Shown one piece after another: positions 8,589-15,649 of a DNA stretch of 21,434 nt. Both the position numbers and the translations under genes were made by a program. Source of the DNA: Treponema sp. (GTDB lineage Bacteria > Spirochaetota > Spirochaetia > Treponematales > Breznakiellaceae); contig JAISBK010000139.1 of NCBI GenBank assembly GCA_031266255.1, positions 1 through 21,434 on the forward strand, written 5' to 3'. How positions within the stretch are numbered: position 1 is the stretch's first letter; each line of letters begins with the position of its first letter. The notes under the pieces are model-generated. The model was given only the letters and a program-made list of their open reading frames with translations, made no database searches and had not been told where the DNA came from.

Positions 8589-9088
8589 TAGATCGCCTCC
8601 TTGCCCTGAACCACAATTTTTTTCTCTTTCCACCGGGCGATGAGTTTTAAGACGATGGTAATGGTAAGGAGTATTGAGCCGACAGGGACACTGATCGTTG
8701 CCCAGGAATAGCTGATACCCAGTGTTTGGAACAAGCGCTTCGCATTACTGGCACTCAACGGAAACCCATAAACTACAAGGATTACTAAAAAGCCGATTGC
8801 CAGGAAGTACATAACATAATACAAGATTTTCTGTACTTTTTCGGGAAAACGGCTGACCAGCATATCAACTCGTACAAAATCCGCTTTTCGGAGTGCTAAA
8901 TCTGCCCCCAAAAACACGACCCACGCAAAAAGGAGCAACGAAACGTCCTGCGCCCAATTCAAGGGATGCCGGGCGCTTCGCGCTACCGCTGAAATAAACA
9001 CTAAAAAGGTGATTACGGCAATAAACGTAGACACTAATAATTCTTCGAGTTTGCAAAACCACCGGTACACTGTTTGTATTTGCTTCAC
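8588..9088 (-). CDS. dctQ: TRAP transporter small membrane subunit, DctQ type
   Basis: 166 residues with four membrane segments (about 17-38, 46-66, 87-108, 127-150), the standard DctQ design. The sequence NWAQDVSLLLFAWVVFLGADLALRK (in its central part) is typical of the family. It joins with DctM to form the permease. The start is a GTG with GGAGGA four to five bases upstream. The stop overlaps the dctM ATG by one base, so the two subunits are translationally coupled. A 189-base structured spacer separates it from dctP, which is larger than usual between such genes. Confidence 0.9.
   Translation of the reverse strand: MKQIQTVYRWFCKLEELLVSTFIAVITFLVFISAVARSARHPLNWAQDVSLLLFAWVVFLGADLALRKADFVRVDMLVSRFPEKVQKILYYVMYFLAIGFLVILVVYGFPLSASNAKRLFQTLGISYSWATISVPVGSILLTITIVLKLIARWKEKKIVVQGKEAI
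8596..8602 (-). promoter_or_regulatory. Shine-Dalgarno that fixes the dctM start
   Basis: AAGGAGG on the minus strand, 7 bases before the ATG at 8588 and inside the last dctQ codons. It decides against the longer reading that begins at 8633. Confidence 0.75.
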
Positions 9089-9277
9089 AAAATCCTCCGA
9101 CGCAAGCCCTTAGTACAAGACCAGGACCGATAACCGGTTTATCAACTATCTATACAATCCTGGTTACTCTCCGCTCTTCGTGAATAGAGCTCCCCTGTTT
9201 AGGTACTTTTTCCCCATTGTCTGGATAAGTATACAAAAAATAACCGCGGGGACTGTATAGATACGTTTTAAACATCC
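9089..9277 (-). other. Structured spacer between dctP and dctQ
   Basis: 189 bases without a gene. TATCTATACA (9147-9156) and TGTATAGATA (9254-9263) form a perfect 10-bp inverted repeat 97 bases apart. ACCAGGA (9120-9126) and TCCTGGT (9158-9164) form a 7-bp stem. That stem encloses a small GATAA/TTATC hairpin around 9129-9143. The first and second pairs overlap in space, so they may be alternative folds. In TRAP and ABC operons such spacers often stabilise or attenuate the mRNA so that more binding protein than permease is made; that role here is inferred. Confidence 0.45.
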
Positions 9278-10294
9278 TTATTTCTTTCCTAATTCAGTAT
9301 AAATTTGATCCCGCAAAGCAGTAAATTCCAGGGTCGTATACGCTGCTTCTGCAGCAGCTTTGAATGCATCCCGGTCTGCAGTAACCACCACCATGCCTTT
9401 TTCAATCATCTGATCCTCGTAATCATCCGCAACCTGTTCCACCAACCGGGCATTTTCCGATGCCGCGGCCCGGCATTCCTCACTCAAGATCCGTTGGTAA
9501 TCTGCAGGCAGCCGGGCAAACCATTTTTCCCCAACAATAACCCCATTGACAAGCTGGAAATGGGCTGTTTTATCGATATATTTTACCACTTCGTATAAGC
9601 GCGCGCCAAACGTAGCGGTATGCTGGGCTTCAGCGCCGTCAATCGACTTGGACTGAATAGCGTTATAGGAATCATTCCAGCCCATAGCAATGGGGGTTGC
9701 TCCCATTGCCTCTACAGACTTCGCCCATACCGGGGCACCGGGAGTGCGGATGCGCTGGCCCTTTAAGTCCGCGGGACTCGTAACCGGAATATTGGTGAGA
9801 AAATGCCGGGGTCCGTCATACCAGTTAAAGGCAAGTACCCGGATACCATTTTCCGATGCCAGTTTCTCCTCCCACTCCGCAAAGGTCTTGGTCTGGGTAA
9901 TCTGCACGATCTCATCGTAGTTATCCGCGATATAGGGCATACCAATAATCCCAATTTCCTTTACGTAGTTTCCCATGCGACCTCCATCGGTTAAAACTGC
10001 CACATTAACCCCTTGAATCGCCTGCTCGATCACATCTTCATCGCTCCCCAACTGGGCGGAAGGGTACACCTGGATGACAATGCCCCCATTGGTTTTGGCT
10101 TCCACGTTTTTTGCCCATTCCTTAAATCCTTGTACGATCGGACTGGTTTCGTTTAACTGGGTAGACATTTTTAAGGTAAAGGTTTTTGCATCTGATGACA
10201 CACCTGTTCCAGAACCGGCACGGTTGTTTTTATTGCAGCCCGCTATACTGAACCCAAGCAGTACTGCAAACCCGCATAAAAGCATTTTTTTCAT
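9278..10294 (-). CDS. dctP: TRAP transporter substrate-binding lipoprotein, DctP family
   Basis: 338 residues. The N terminus carries a lipoprotein signal with lipobox SIAGC, so C20 is the likely lipidated residue and the protein is membrane-anchored rather than free in the periplasm. The DctP fold follows from about residue 35. The carboxylate-binding arginine is probably R183 in LKGQRIRTPGAP. The WNDSYNAIQSKSIDGAE stretch (206-222) matches the family's conserved region. It captures an organic acid, probably a carboxylate, and hands it to DctQM. The substrate cannot be read from the sequence. It is the first gene of the operon, with its own promoter, and is separated from dctQ by the spacer. 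A long A-rich, Shine-Dalgarno-like leader (AGAGGAAAAA) precedes the ATG. Confidence 0.92.
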   Translation of the reverse strand: MKKMLLCGFAVLLGFSIAGCNKNNRAGSGTGVSSDAKTFTLKMSTQLNETSPIVQGFKEWAKNVEAKTNGGIVIQVYPSAQLGSDEDVIEQAIQGVNVAVLTDGGRMGNYVKEIGIIGMPYIADNYDEIVQITQTKTFAEWEEKLASENGIRVLAFNWYDGPRHFLTNIPVTSPADLKGQRIRTPGAPVWAKSVEAMGATPIAMGWNDSYNAIQSKSIDGAEAQHTATFGARLYEVVKYIDKTAHFQLVNGVIVGEKWFARLPADYQRILSEECRAAASENARLVEQVADDYEDQMIEKGMVVVTADRDAFKAAAEAAYTTLEFTALRDQIYTELGKK

Positions 10295-10345
10295 TTTTTC
10301 CTCTTTTTTTCTCTTTTTTCTTTTAGGATCATACGTACGATTACC

Positions 10346-10374
10346 ATCGTACTATGCAATACTAACGGCGTCAA
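10346..10374 (-). promoter_or_regulatory. Promoter of the dctP-dctQ-dctM operon
   Basis: Minus strand TTGACG (10369-10374), 17 bases, then TACGAT (10346-10351). The start of transcription should be near 10339, giving a leader of about 45 bases. Confidence 0.6.
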
Positions 10375-10397
10375 GAAAATAGTTTTTTCTGACGCCG
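10366..10397. promoter_or_regulatory. Palindrome over the dctP -35 box, candidate operator
   Basis: CGGCGTCA (10366-10373) pairs with TGACGCCG (10390-10397). After a single bulged A, GAAAA (10375-10379) pairs with TTTTC (10385-10389). This makes 13 bp around a 5-base loop. Neither strand has a T run after it, so it does not look like a terminator. It covers the dctP -35 and lies in the region divergent to the gene at 10461. Confidence 0.45.
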
Positions 10398-10445
10398 ATT
10401 TAGGCAAAGTCACAGGAACCAGCGTAGATTCGATCCTGGGTTTTC

Positions 10446-10460
10446 TGGTAATCTCATAAT
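10446..10460 (+). promoter_or_regulatory. Candidate extended -10 for the COG2426-type gene, predicted leaderless
   Basis: TGG-TAATCT (-10 at 10449-10454) ends 6 bases before the ATG at 10461. There is no Shine-Dalgarno and no convincing -35. The spacing matches two other starts in the window (7232 and 19207). Confidence 0.4.
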
Positions 10461-10943
10461 ATGAATACTACTTCAATCCTGTTGTGGACTGCCCTGCTCT
10501 CATTCTTGCCGATTTCCGAACTCAGAGGAGGCATTCCCTTTGCCATAGCCTCTGGCTTACCTTGGTACTGGGCATACCCTTTTGCCGTGGTACTAAATGC
10601 CTTGGTAGGTCCTGTGTGCTGGCTTTTCCTTTCCACGCTGCATAAATACCTGCTTGCCCTGACCTGGTACCGGAACTTTTTTGACCGCTTTGTAGAACGG
10701 GCTCGGGTGAAACTCCATAAGGGGATACAAAAATGGGGCTGGCTTGGGATAACCGTGTTTGTAGCCATACCGCTCCCGCTTACCGGCGCATGGACCGGAA
10801 CCTTGGGGGGATGGGTCTTGGGTATCAGCAAGGGTAAAACGATGATCGCCGTCCTTTTAGGGGTCAGCATCGCGGGGGCTGTAGTTACCGCAGTACTTAT
10901 CCTGGGCTTACAGGCCTTTAGCCTTTTCATCAAGAAACTATAA
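10461..10943 (+). CDS. Small membrane protein, COG2426 / small multidrug export family
   Basis: 160 residues with about four hydrophobic segments. The family signature is clear: an N-terminal PISELRGGIPFAI stretch (about 17-29) and a central WLGITVFVAIPLPLTGAWTG stretch (about 93-112), both re-entrant-like loops with conserved Pro and Gly. Databases name this family putative small multi-drug export proteins, but I know of no firm function. The start fits the family N terminus. No Shine-Dalgarno is seen; the gene looks leaderless. It is the only plus-strand gene in the middle of the window, divergent from dctP and convergent with the nitroreductase. Confidence 0.82.
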   Translation: MNTTSILLWTALLSFLPISELRGGIPFAIASGLPWYWAYPFAVVLNALVGPVCWLFLSTLHKYLLALTWYRNFFDRFVERARVKLHKGIQKWGWLGITVFVAIPLPLTGAWTGTLGGWVLGISKGKTMIAVLLGVSIAGAVVTAVLILGLQAFSLFIKKL

Positions 10944-10975
10944 CCCGATGGGCTCAGGTATAGAGCGTTTATGAA

Positions 10976-11002
10976 GGCGCCCTGGGTACCCCCGCCGGCG
11001 GG
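10976..11002. terminator. GC-rich palindromes between convergent genes
   Basis: Between the stops at 10943 and 11003 lie GGCGCC (10976-10981), GGGTACCC (10984-10991) and the 12-bp palindrome CCCGCCGGCGGG (10991-11002). They could stop transcription from both sides, but no T run follows on either strand. Confidence 0.25.
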
Positions 11003-11608
11003 CTATTTATAAGTTACTATGGAGTCTAAGGGTTTTCTGGAAGATGCGGCGCTGACCGCATCAATGCCGGGTGGCAGCCGGCCTACCCGTACCAGCGTAA
11101 CCGCACTGTACCCGCTGGGGAGTCCCAAATCAGTTTTGAAACGCTGATTAATGGTATTTATGGGGCCGGTATAGATCCGTGAACCAAGACCCAGTGCTTG
11201 AGCAGCCAGGTATATGCTTTGAGTTGCTAGGGCGCAGTCCAAAATCACCTGGCCGTTGTTTTGTCCATCAAAAGCGGAAATAATAATCAGAATATTACCA
11301 TCGTTTATATTAGGAATCATCTGATTGGTCAGGTTCTGGTTTTGTACTACGGTAAAATGCCAGGGTTGCCGGTTACTGGCGCTAGGCGCCTGGGCGCCTG
11401 CTGCGAGGATCTGATCGAGTTCAGTTTGCGTTACCGCGCCGTTTGTAAAGGTTCGCGCTGCATAGTGGTTCATGATAACCGCTATAGGGTTATCCGATTC
11501 TGCGGCGCCAAGGGCAGGTATTCCCCTGTTTCCTCTCGTTTTGGAATTACAACCTGGTGCAAGAGCCAGCAAGCCAAGAATAATAACCGATGATAGGAGT
11601 CGTTTCAT
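11003..11608 (-). CDS. Nitroreductase-family flavoprotein with a lipoprotein-like signal
   Basis: 201 residues. The N terminus (MKRLL..., hydrophobic 6-18) ends in LALAPGC, a relaxed spirochete-type lipobox with C20. After a short linker, the nitroreductase fold starts at about residue 40. R52 in ARTF and the APSASNRQPWHF stretch (74-85) are typical FMN-binding parts, and GLGSRIYTGP (140-149) and RKPLDSIVTY (191-200) are the usual late motifs. Such enzymes reduce nitro compounds, quinones or flavins using NAD(P)H. The export signal is odd, because FMN and NAD(P)H are cytoplasmic. It is a single gene with its own promoter and AAGGA seven bases before the ATG. Confidence 0.85.
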   Translation of the reverse strand: MKRLLSSVIILGLLALAPGCNSKTRGNRGIPALGAAESDNPIAVIMNHYAARTFTNGAVTQTELDQILAAGAQAPSASNRQPWHFTVVQNQNLTNQMIPNINDGNILIIISAFDGQNNGQVILDCALATQSIYLAAQALGLGSRIYTGPINTINQRFKTDLGLPSGYSAVTLVRVGRLPPGIDAVSAASSRKPLDSIVTYK

Positions 11609-11625
11609 AGTTTTTCCTTGTTAAT

Positions 11626-11640
11626 CATACCTTTCTGGTA
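11626..11640. promoter_or_regulatory. Small palindrome in the nitroreductase leader
   Basis: ATACC, TTTCT, GGTAT on the plus strand: a 5-bp perfect stem with a 5-base loop, just downstream of the -10 box. It may be an operator near the transcription start. It is short enough to be chance. Confidence 0.25.
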
Positions 11641-11644
11641 TTTC

Positions 11645-11674
11645 ATAGTACCACTGAATAGCGTGTCTGATCAA
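11645..11674 (-). promoter_or_regulatory. Candidate promoter of the nitroreductase gene
   Basis: Minus strand TTGATC (11669-11674), 18 bases, then TACTAT (11645-11650), about 36 bases before the ATG. Confidence 0.5.
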
Positions 11675-11709
11675 GGTATCGGCAGGATAAACGCATAGAA
11701 ATTCGTATT

Positions 11710-12261
11710 CTATTCGATTATCATAAAATCATTGAAATATAATACTTCTATTTGTCCCAGATGGAGTATGCCGTTGTACCGACGCACAATTTCTGCTTTT
11801 ATTAGGCTTTCGTTTGCTTGACGCAATTCTACTGCAGTATGGGCACTGAAATACGCGGAGGCGATGTTCCTGAAATCCTGGATCTTAGCATCCAATTCTT
11901 CGGTAAACGCCCGATCCGCTGAATTGTAGGGAAAGGCAATGGAAATGACAATAGTCATGGGCGGGGCATCTGCGGTAACTACCCGAAACCGGCCAATACC
12001 GGTGAATATACCGTCTGCTGGGCTTTGTCCTTGGGGAGCCTTTGAGGAAAAGGCCGGAATCAGCCGGGTAGGGAGGGTATACAAGGGACGAGCCCCAGGG
12101 GTTCGTAACAAAAAGGCATAGGCCGTTACCCCGGCAAGCACAAGAATTAACAGCAAAACCAGAACCCAAAGTATCCGGTAGCAGATCCTCCCCATGTTGG
12201 CTAGGAAGCCTATCGGGACCTTGTCTTCGGGTTTTGCGGAGAGCGGTACTGGTTTATTCAT
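11710..12261 (-). CDS. FliL-like membrane protein
   Basis: 183 residues: a cytoplasmic N terminus, one membrane segment (about 30-52), a Pro/Ser-rich linker and a periplasmic domain (about 86-183). The domain resembles FliL, which supports the flagellar stator and has a stomatin-like fold. Matching features are a strand pair (RFRVVTADAPPMTIVISIAF), a DFRNIASAYFSAHTAVEL helix, the LIKAEIVRRYNGIL helix and the final strand VLYFNDFMIIE. No other flagellar gene is nearby; it follows an MscS channel gene by 18 bases. No Shine-Dalgarno precedes the ATG; a second in-frame ATG lies 22 codons in, just before the membrane segment. It is probably a FliL paralogue; a motility role is not shown. Confidence 0.65.
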   Translation of the reverse strand: MNKPVPLSAKPEDKVPIGFLANMGRICYRILWVLVLLLILVLAGVTAYAFLLRTPGARPLYTLPTRLIPAFSSKAPQGQSPADGIFTGIGRFRVVTADAPPMTIVISIAFPYNSADRAFTEELDAKIQDFRNIASAYFSAHTAVELRQANESLIKAEIVRRYNGILHLGQIEVLYFNDFMIIE

Positions 12262-12279
12262 ACTAGGCTTAGGAAGGGC

Positions 12280-13302
12280 TTAACCCAACAAAATCCCCGC
12301 GTCTTCAAAACGCCGGAGTACTGCAAGATTAACCGCATTAAGGGTCGCTATATAATCCGCGTCTTTGGCAAGGTAAAAGATGAAGGTAATCTGACAGGTG
12401 CTTCCACTGACCGCAGCCAGCCCTGCTGCAGGATTACCATCGGTTCCCTCAACGGTAGCGCCTATCTCCCGCAACAGTACCAGGGCTTGTTCGATTTTTT
12501 CTTGGCCACTCTTGGTCTGTATTATCAGGGTTTGACTCACCTTGGTATTCGGCGCGGCGGTGATGTTTTCAATCGGAGTGGCTGCAAAAATACTATTGGG
12601 AATGATCACCGTGCGGTTTTCCATGGTTCGCAGCCTGCTGGTCCTGATACCCATATCAGTGATAATCCCGTCATAGCCCGCAATCTTAATCCTATCGTTC
12701 AGGGAAAAAGGACGATCCACAAATACCGTAATAGAACCGAAGAAGTTGGACAGGGTGTCCTTAGAAGCTAGAGCCAGGGCCGCACCTCCCAATCCTAAAC
12801 CGGCCATAAGGGCACTGACATTGTAGCCCAAGGTTCGCAGGATAAGTACTCCTGCAATGACCCATATCAGGGTTCTGAAGATCTTCCTGAGCAGGGGCTG
12901 AATATCGGTTTCTCTTTTCGAGAGCAGATCAGGGGCTTTTTCCGGGATATAGCGCCCTATAAAAAGATCAAGTAAGGCTGCTATGGTCCTGGCGAGGACC
13001 ACAATAATCAGGGATGCCAGGATCCGGTCCATCCAAAGCTGGTGGATTTCATGCAACTTCACGCTGCTGATGCCATAACCAATACCGGCAATAGTAAGCA
13101 ACCAGGTCAGGGGCGATTTTGAGGTTTCTACGATACTATCGTCCAGGGAACTGGCTGTTTTACGGCAGATATGTTTTACTATAGCGGAGAGGAGCAGTGC
13201 GCAAAGCTTCCCTCCCAGAAAGCCCCCTACTATGAAGCCCACGGCACAGAGCCATTGCTGTACCGTATTGCCTCCGATGCTTACCTGTAAGAATTCCTGC
13301 AT
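12280..13302 (-). CDS. MscS-family small-conductance mechanosensitive channel
   Basis: 340 residues. There are membrane segments near 18-40, 64-82 and 93-115, a fourth near 145-157 and the pore helix at about 163-182 (SALMAGLGLGGAALALASKD), with the Gly/Ala packing typical of MscS TM3. The soluble beta domain signature (FFGSITVFVDRPFSLNDRI, about 187-205) and the later RTMENRTVIIPNS stretch (225-237) are clear. It should open under membrane tension during osmotic downshock. The extra N-terminal helices compared with E. coli MscS are common in the family. Start is the ATG with GAGG upstream. It lies 37 bases after clpP and 18 before the FliL-like gene, probably one operon. Confidence 0.9.
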   Translation of the reverse strand: MQEFLQVSIGGNTVQQWLCAVGFIVGGFLGGKLCALLLSAIVKHICRKTASSLDDSIVETSKSPLTWLLTIAGIGYGISSVKLHEIHQLWMDRILASLIIVVLARTIAALLDLFIGRYIPEKAPDLLSKRETDIQPLLRKIFRTLIWVIAGVLILRTLGYNVSALMAGLGLGGAALALASKDTLSNFFGSITVFVDRPFSLNDRIKIAGYDGIITDMGIRTSRLRTMENRTVIIPNSIFAATPIENITAAPNTKVSQTLIIQTKSGQEKIEQALVLLREIGATVEGTDGNPAAGLAAVSGSTCQITFIFYLAKDADYIATLNAVNLAVLRRFEDAGILLG

Positions 13303-13339
13303 GATTCCTCACTCCCCATAACCTGGAATGGATACAAGG

Positions 13340-13972
13340 TTACAGCTCGTCCCGGCGGGATACAATCCGGGAGATAAGGCCGTAGCGAACCGCTTCTTCC
13401 GCGTTCATCCAATAGTCCCGATCCGTGTCCGTTTCCACCTGGGTAAAGGGCGCGCCGGTTTCTGCCGCGATGAGGAGGTTTATCTTCTCCCGCAGTTTAT
13501 CCAGTTGCCGGGCATGAATTTCAATATCCGTAGCAACTCCCCGGATGCCTGAAAGGGGCTGATGGATCAGGTAGTGGCTATTGGGTAAACCAACCCGCTG
13601 ATTCTTGGGGCTGGCAAGCTGAATAATGGCTGCGGCGCTGGCCACAAGGCCCATACCAATGGTCCACACCGGCGGCTTAATAAAACGGATCATGTCGAAG
13701 ATGGCGAACCCGGCATCCGCGTCCCCTCCAGGGGAATCAATAAATATCCGGATAGGCGCTTCCCCCATATCCTCCAAGAGCAGGAGCTGCCGGATGGTCC
13801 GTTCGGCCAAATCTTTTTTTATCTCCCCGGACAGCAAGACGGTCCGGGTTTTAAGCATTTTATGCAATAGCGGGTCTGGCCCTGGTTCCGCAGCTTTTTC
13901 CTCAGTCTCTTCCTCAGATTCCCCGGCATACGGCTTTTTTTCGTAGTCTGAATGGCTATACCTTGTGTGCAT
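13340..13972 (-). CDS. clpP: Divergent ClpP-type serine protease subunit
   Basis: 210 residues. The catalytic triad is in place: S112 in GLVASAAAI, H137 in LIHQPL and D186 in TDRDYWM. The handle sequence (RGVATDIEIHARQLDKL) and the DSPGGDADAGF stretch match ClpP. Differences from canonical ClpP are an acidic N-terminal extension of about 38 residues (several Glu runs at 19-25) and a nucleophile loop reading ASAAAII where ASMGAFL is usual. The extension replaces the short axial-loop region that contacts ClpX or ClpA, so pairing with an unfoldase is uncertain. No clpX or clpA is nearby. The start has GAGGAGA six bases upstream. It is first in a likely operon with the MscS and FliL-like genes. 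Confidence 0.9.
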   Translation of the reverse strand: MHTRYSHSDYEKKPYAGESEEETEEKAAEPGPDPLLHKMLKTRTVLLSGEIKKDLAERTIRQLLLLEDMGEAPIRIFIDSPGGDADAGFAIFDMIRFIKPPVWTIGMGLVASAAAIIQLASPKNQRVGLPNSHYLIHQPLSGIRGVATDIEIHARQLDKLREKINLLIAAETGAPFTQVETDTDRDYWMNAEEAVRYGLISRIVSRRDEL

Positions 13973-14045
13973 TACAATCTCCTCGTCATAGGGCAGCTTG
14001 TTACCCTACGTTTAGTTGCTAAAGTGTTGAAATCGTCTTTAGATC

Positions 14046-14075
14046 ACTATACTCGTATCGAGCTTATATAATCAA
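14046..14075 (-). promoter_or_regulatory. Candidate promoter of the clpP operon
   Basis: Minus strand TTGATT (14070-14075), 18 bases, then TATAGT (14046-14051). The -35 overlaps the murJ stop codon. The leader to the clpP ATG would be about 65 bases and contains a weak TAGGG/CCCTA stem before the Shine-Dalgarno. Confidence 0.5.
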
Positions 14076-15649
14076 CCAGGCGCGTTACCTCGACGGGTAA
14101 GGACCCGCCATATCCCCTGGATTTGCCTGTCTTTACTGATACATAACAGCAACATCCCCAGGAGCGCATAGGTTATGCCGGTAATGAACAGAGGAAGCCC
14201 GTAAGAAAACAGCCTGCCCCGGTTTGCACACCAGGCAGCCAGGAAGGGATTCATCCATACGACCGGAATCACTGCAATACTCGAAAAGAGGATGAGCTTC
14301 AGAGCGTAGACTGACGCCGAAGCAAGAACCTTGCACAAGGCCATCCGGGGCTTGTTCCTGAGAAAGTAAAAGAGCAGAACCGTATTTACCGCACTGGCCA
14401 CGGTAAGGGCCAAGGCTATCCCCCCGCCGCGCAGAGGACCGACCAGCAATGCGGCCAAGAGGATATTTACCCCAAAAGAACAGAGTCCTGCCAAGGTGGG
14501 AGACTTAGCATCTTTTTGGGCATAAAAGGCCGGGGCCAGGATACGGTTGAGGGCAATGAAAAAAAGCCCCGGCATGTGGAAGGTAAAGGCCGCAAGGGTC
14601 AAGCGCACTGAATCTGCACCGAAACGATTGGTCCGAAAGAGTAAGGGTATGATATTCGTCCCTTGAGCCAAGAAAAAAAAGGTGATCGGGATGGTGATAA
14701 GCGCGATGATACGCAGTGCCGAGACCAGCCGCTCACGGTACAGTTCCCAGTGCCCTGAGGCGGCATGTTCTGCCAAGTCCGGGAGGAGCACCGTTCCCAT
14801 GGAAACGGCAAACACCCCCAAGATCAGTTCCTGGAGCCGCAATGAGTACTGGAGACTGGACACCACCCCTTCCCCCGCATTTCCTGCTAAGGCCGTAGAA
14901 ACCAGGTCGTTGATCTGATACGCGGCCATGCCGATGATGGTCGGCCCTATCAGCCTGAGTACCTTTCTAAGCCCAGGGTTCTGGAATGCCTTTTTAAGGC
15001 TGGTAAAGGAGAACCTAAACCCTTTTTGTATGACAAAGGGCAGTTGAATCGCGGCTTCGAGAAATCCCCCCAAAAGAATCCCCAGGGCCATAGCCCGGGC
15101 AGGATTGGCGGTAAAGGCGCTGAGGGCAAAGGCGCAGATAATAGTAAGCAGATTGAGCAGGATCGGCGCCAGCCCTGAAGGGGTAAAGCTATGGACGCTG
15201 TTGAGGATTCCTTGAAAAAACGCGGCCACCGAGACAAAGGCCAAAAAAGGGAACATGAGCCTGGTCAAGAAACAGGTCTCATCAAATGCTATCCCGAAAA
15301 AGGGCACGATCCACGGGGTGAGGAGCATCCCTATCAGTACTGCCAGACTTACCAAACTAATCAAGACCGTAAAAACACTGGAGAGGAATTCCCGGGTTAT
15401 GGCTCGATCATGTTCCAGAAGGCATGCTTTAAAGGTAGGGATGAAAGCAACGGATATGGACCCTTCGGCAAAGAGCCGGCGGAACAGGTTTGGGATTAAG
15501 AACGCCACGGAAAAGGCATCTGAGAGCGCGCTGGTTCCCAAGAGACTGGCCTTGACCATTTCCCTGATAAGGCCCAGGATCCGGGAAATCAAGGTGAGCA
15601 ATGAGAGGGTTGAACCATGGCGCAGCAACGCCCGGGTAGAACTAGCCAT
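14072..15649 (-). CDS. murJ: Lipid II flippase MurJ (MviN family)
   Basis: 525 residues from the chosen start, close to the usual size, with about 14 hydrophobic segments. It moves the peptidoglycan precursor lipid II across the inner membrane. The N-terminal family pattern SRILGLIRE (22-30, R23 and R29) and SDAFSVAFLIPNLFRRLFAEGS (split around 43-64, with R57/R58) include the conserved arginines of the central cavity. The ATG at 15649 overlaps the smc stop by 8 bases (ATGGCTAG) and no Shine-Dalgarno is visible, so translation probably depends on ribosomes finishing smc. A longer reading from 15739 adds 30 residues unlike the family and was not used. Confidence 0.93.
   Translation of the reverse strand: MASSTRALLRHGSTLSLLTLISRILGLIREMVKASLLGTSALSDAFSVAFLIPNLFRRLFAEGSISVAFIPTFKACLLEHDRAITREFLSSVFTVLISLVSLAVLIGMLLTPWIVPFFGIAFDETCFLTRLMFPFLAFVSVAAFFQGILNSVHSFTPSGLAPILLNLLTIICAFALSAFTANPARAMALGILLGGFLEAAIQLPFVIQKGFRFSFTSLKKAFQNPGLRKVLRLIGPTIIGMAAYQINDLVSTALAGNAGEGVVSSLQYSLRLQELILGVFAVSMGTVLLPDLAEHAASGHWELYRERLVSALRIIALITIPITFFFLAQGTNIIPLLFRTNRFGADSVRLTLAAFTFHMPGLFFIALNRILAPAFYAQKDAKSPTLAGLCSFGVNILLAALLVGPLRGGGIALALTVASAVNTVLLFYFLRNKPRMALCKVLASASVYALKLILFSSIAVIPVVWMNPFLAAWCANRGRLFSYGLPLFITGITYALLGMLLLCISKDRQIQGIWRVLTRRGNAPG

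Noticed and set aside
8589..8633. Longer dctM with 15 extra residues
   Set aside because: The extra part lies inside dctQ, is polar, and lacks a Shine-Dalgarno. The TAATG start with AAGGAGG at 7 bases is better.
10454..10933. 159-codon minus-strand frame opposite the COG2426-type gene
   Set aside because: The plus-strand reading has the family motifs and membrane pattern. The minus reading is polar and low in complexity, as expected for a mirror of a membrane protein.
10991..11002. 12-bp GC palindrome as a strong intrinsic terminator
   Set aside because: There is no loop large enough without losing stem, and no T run follows. It is kept only as a weak candidate.
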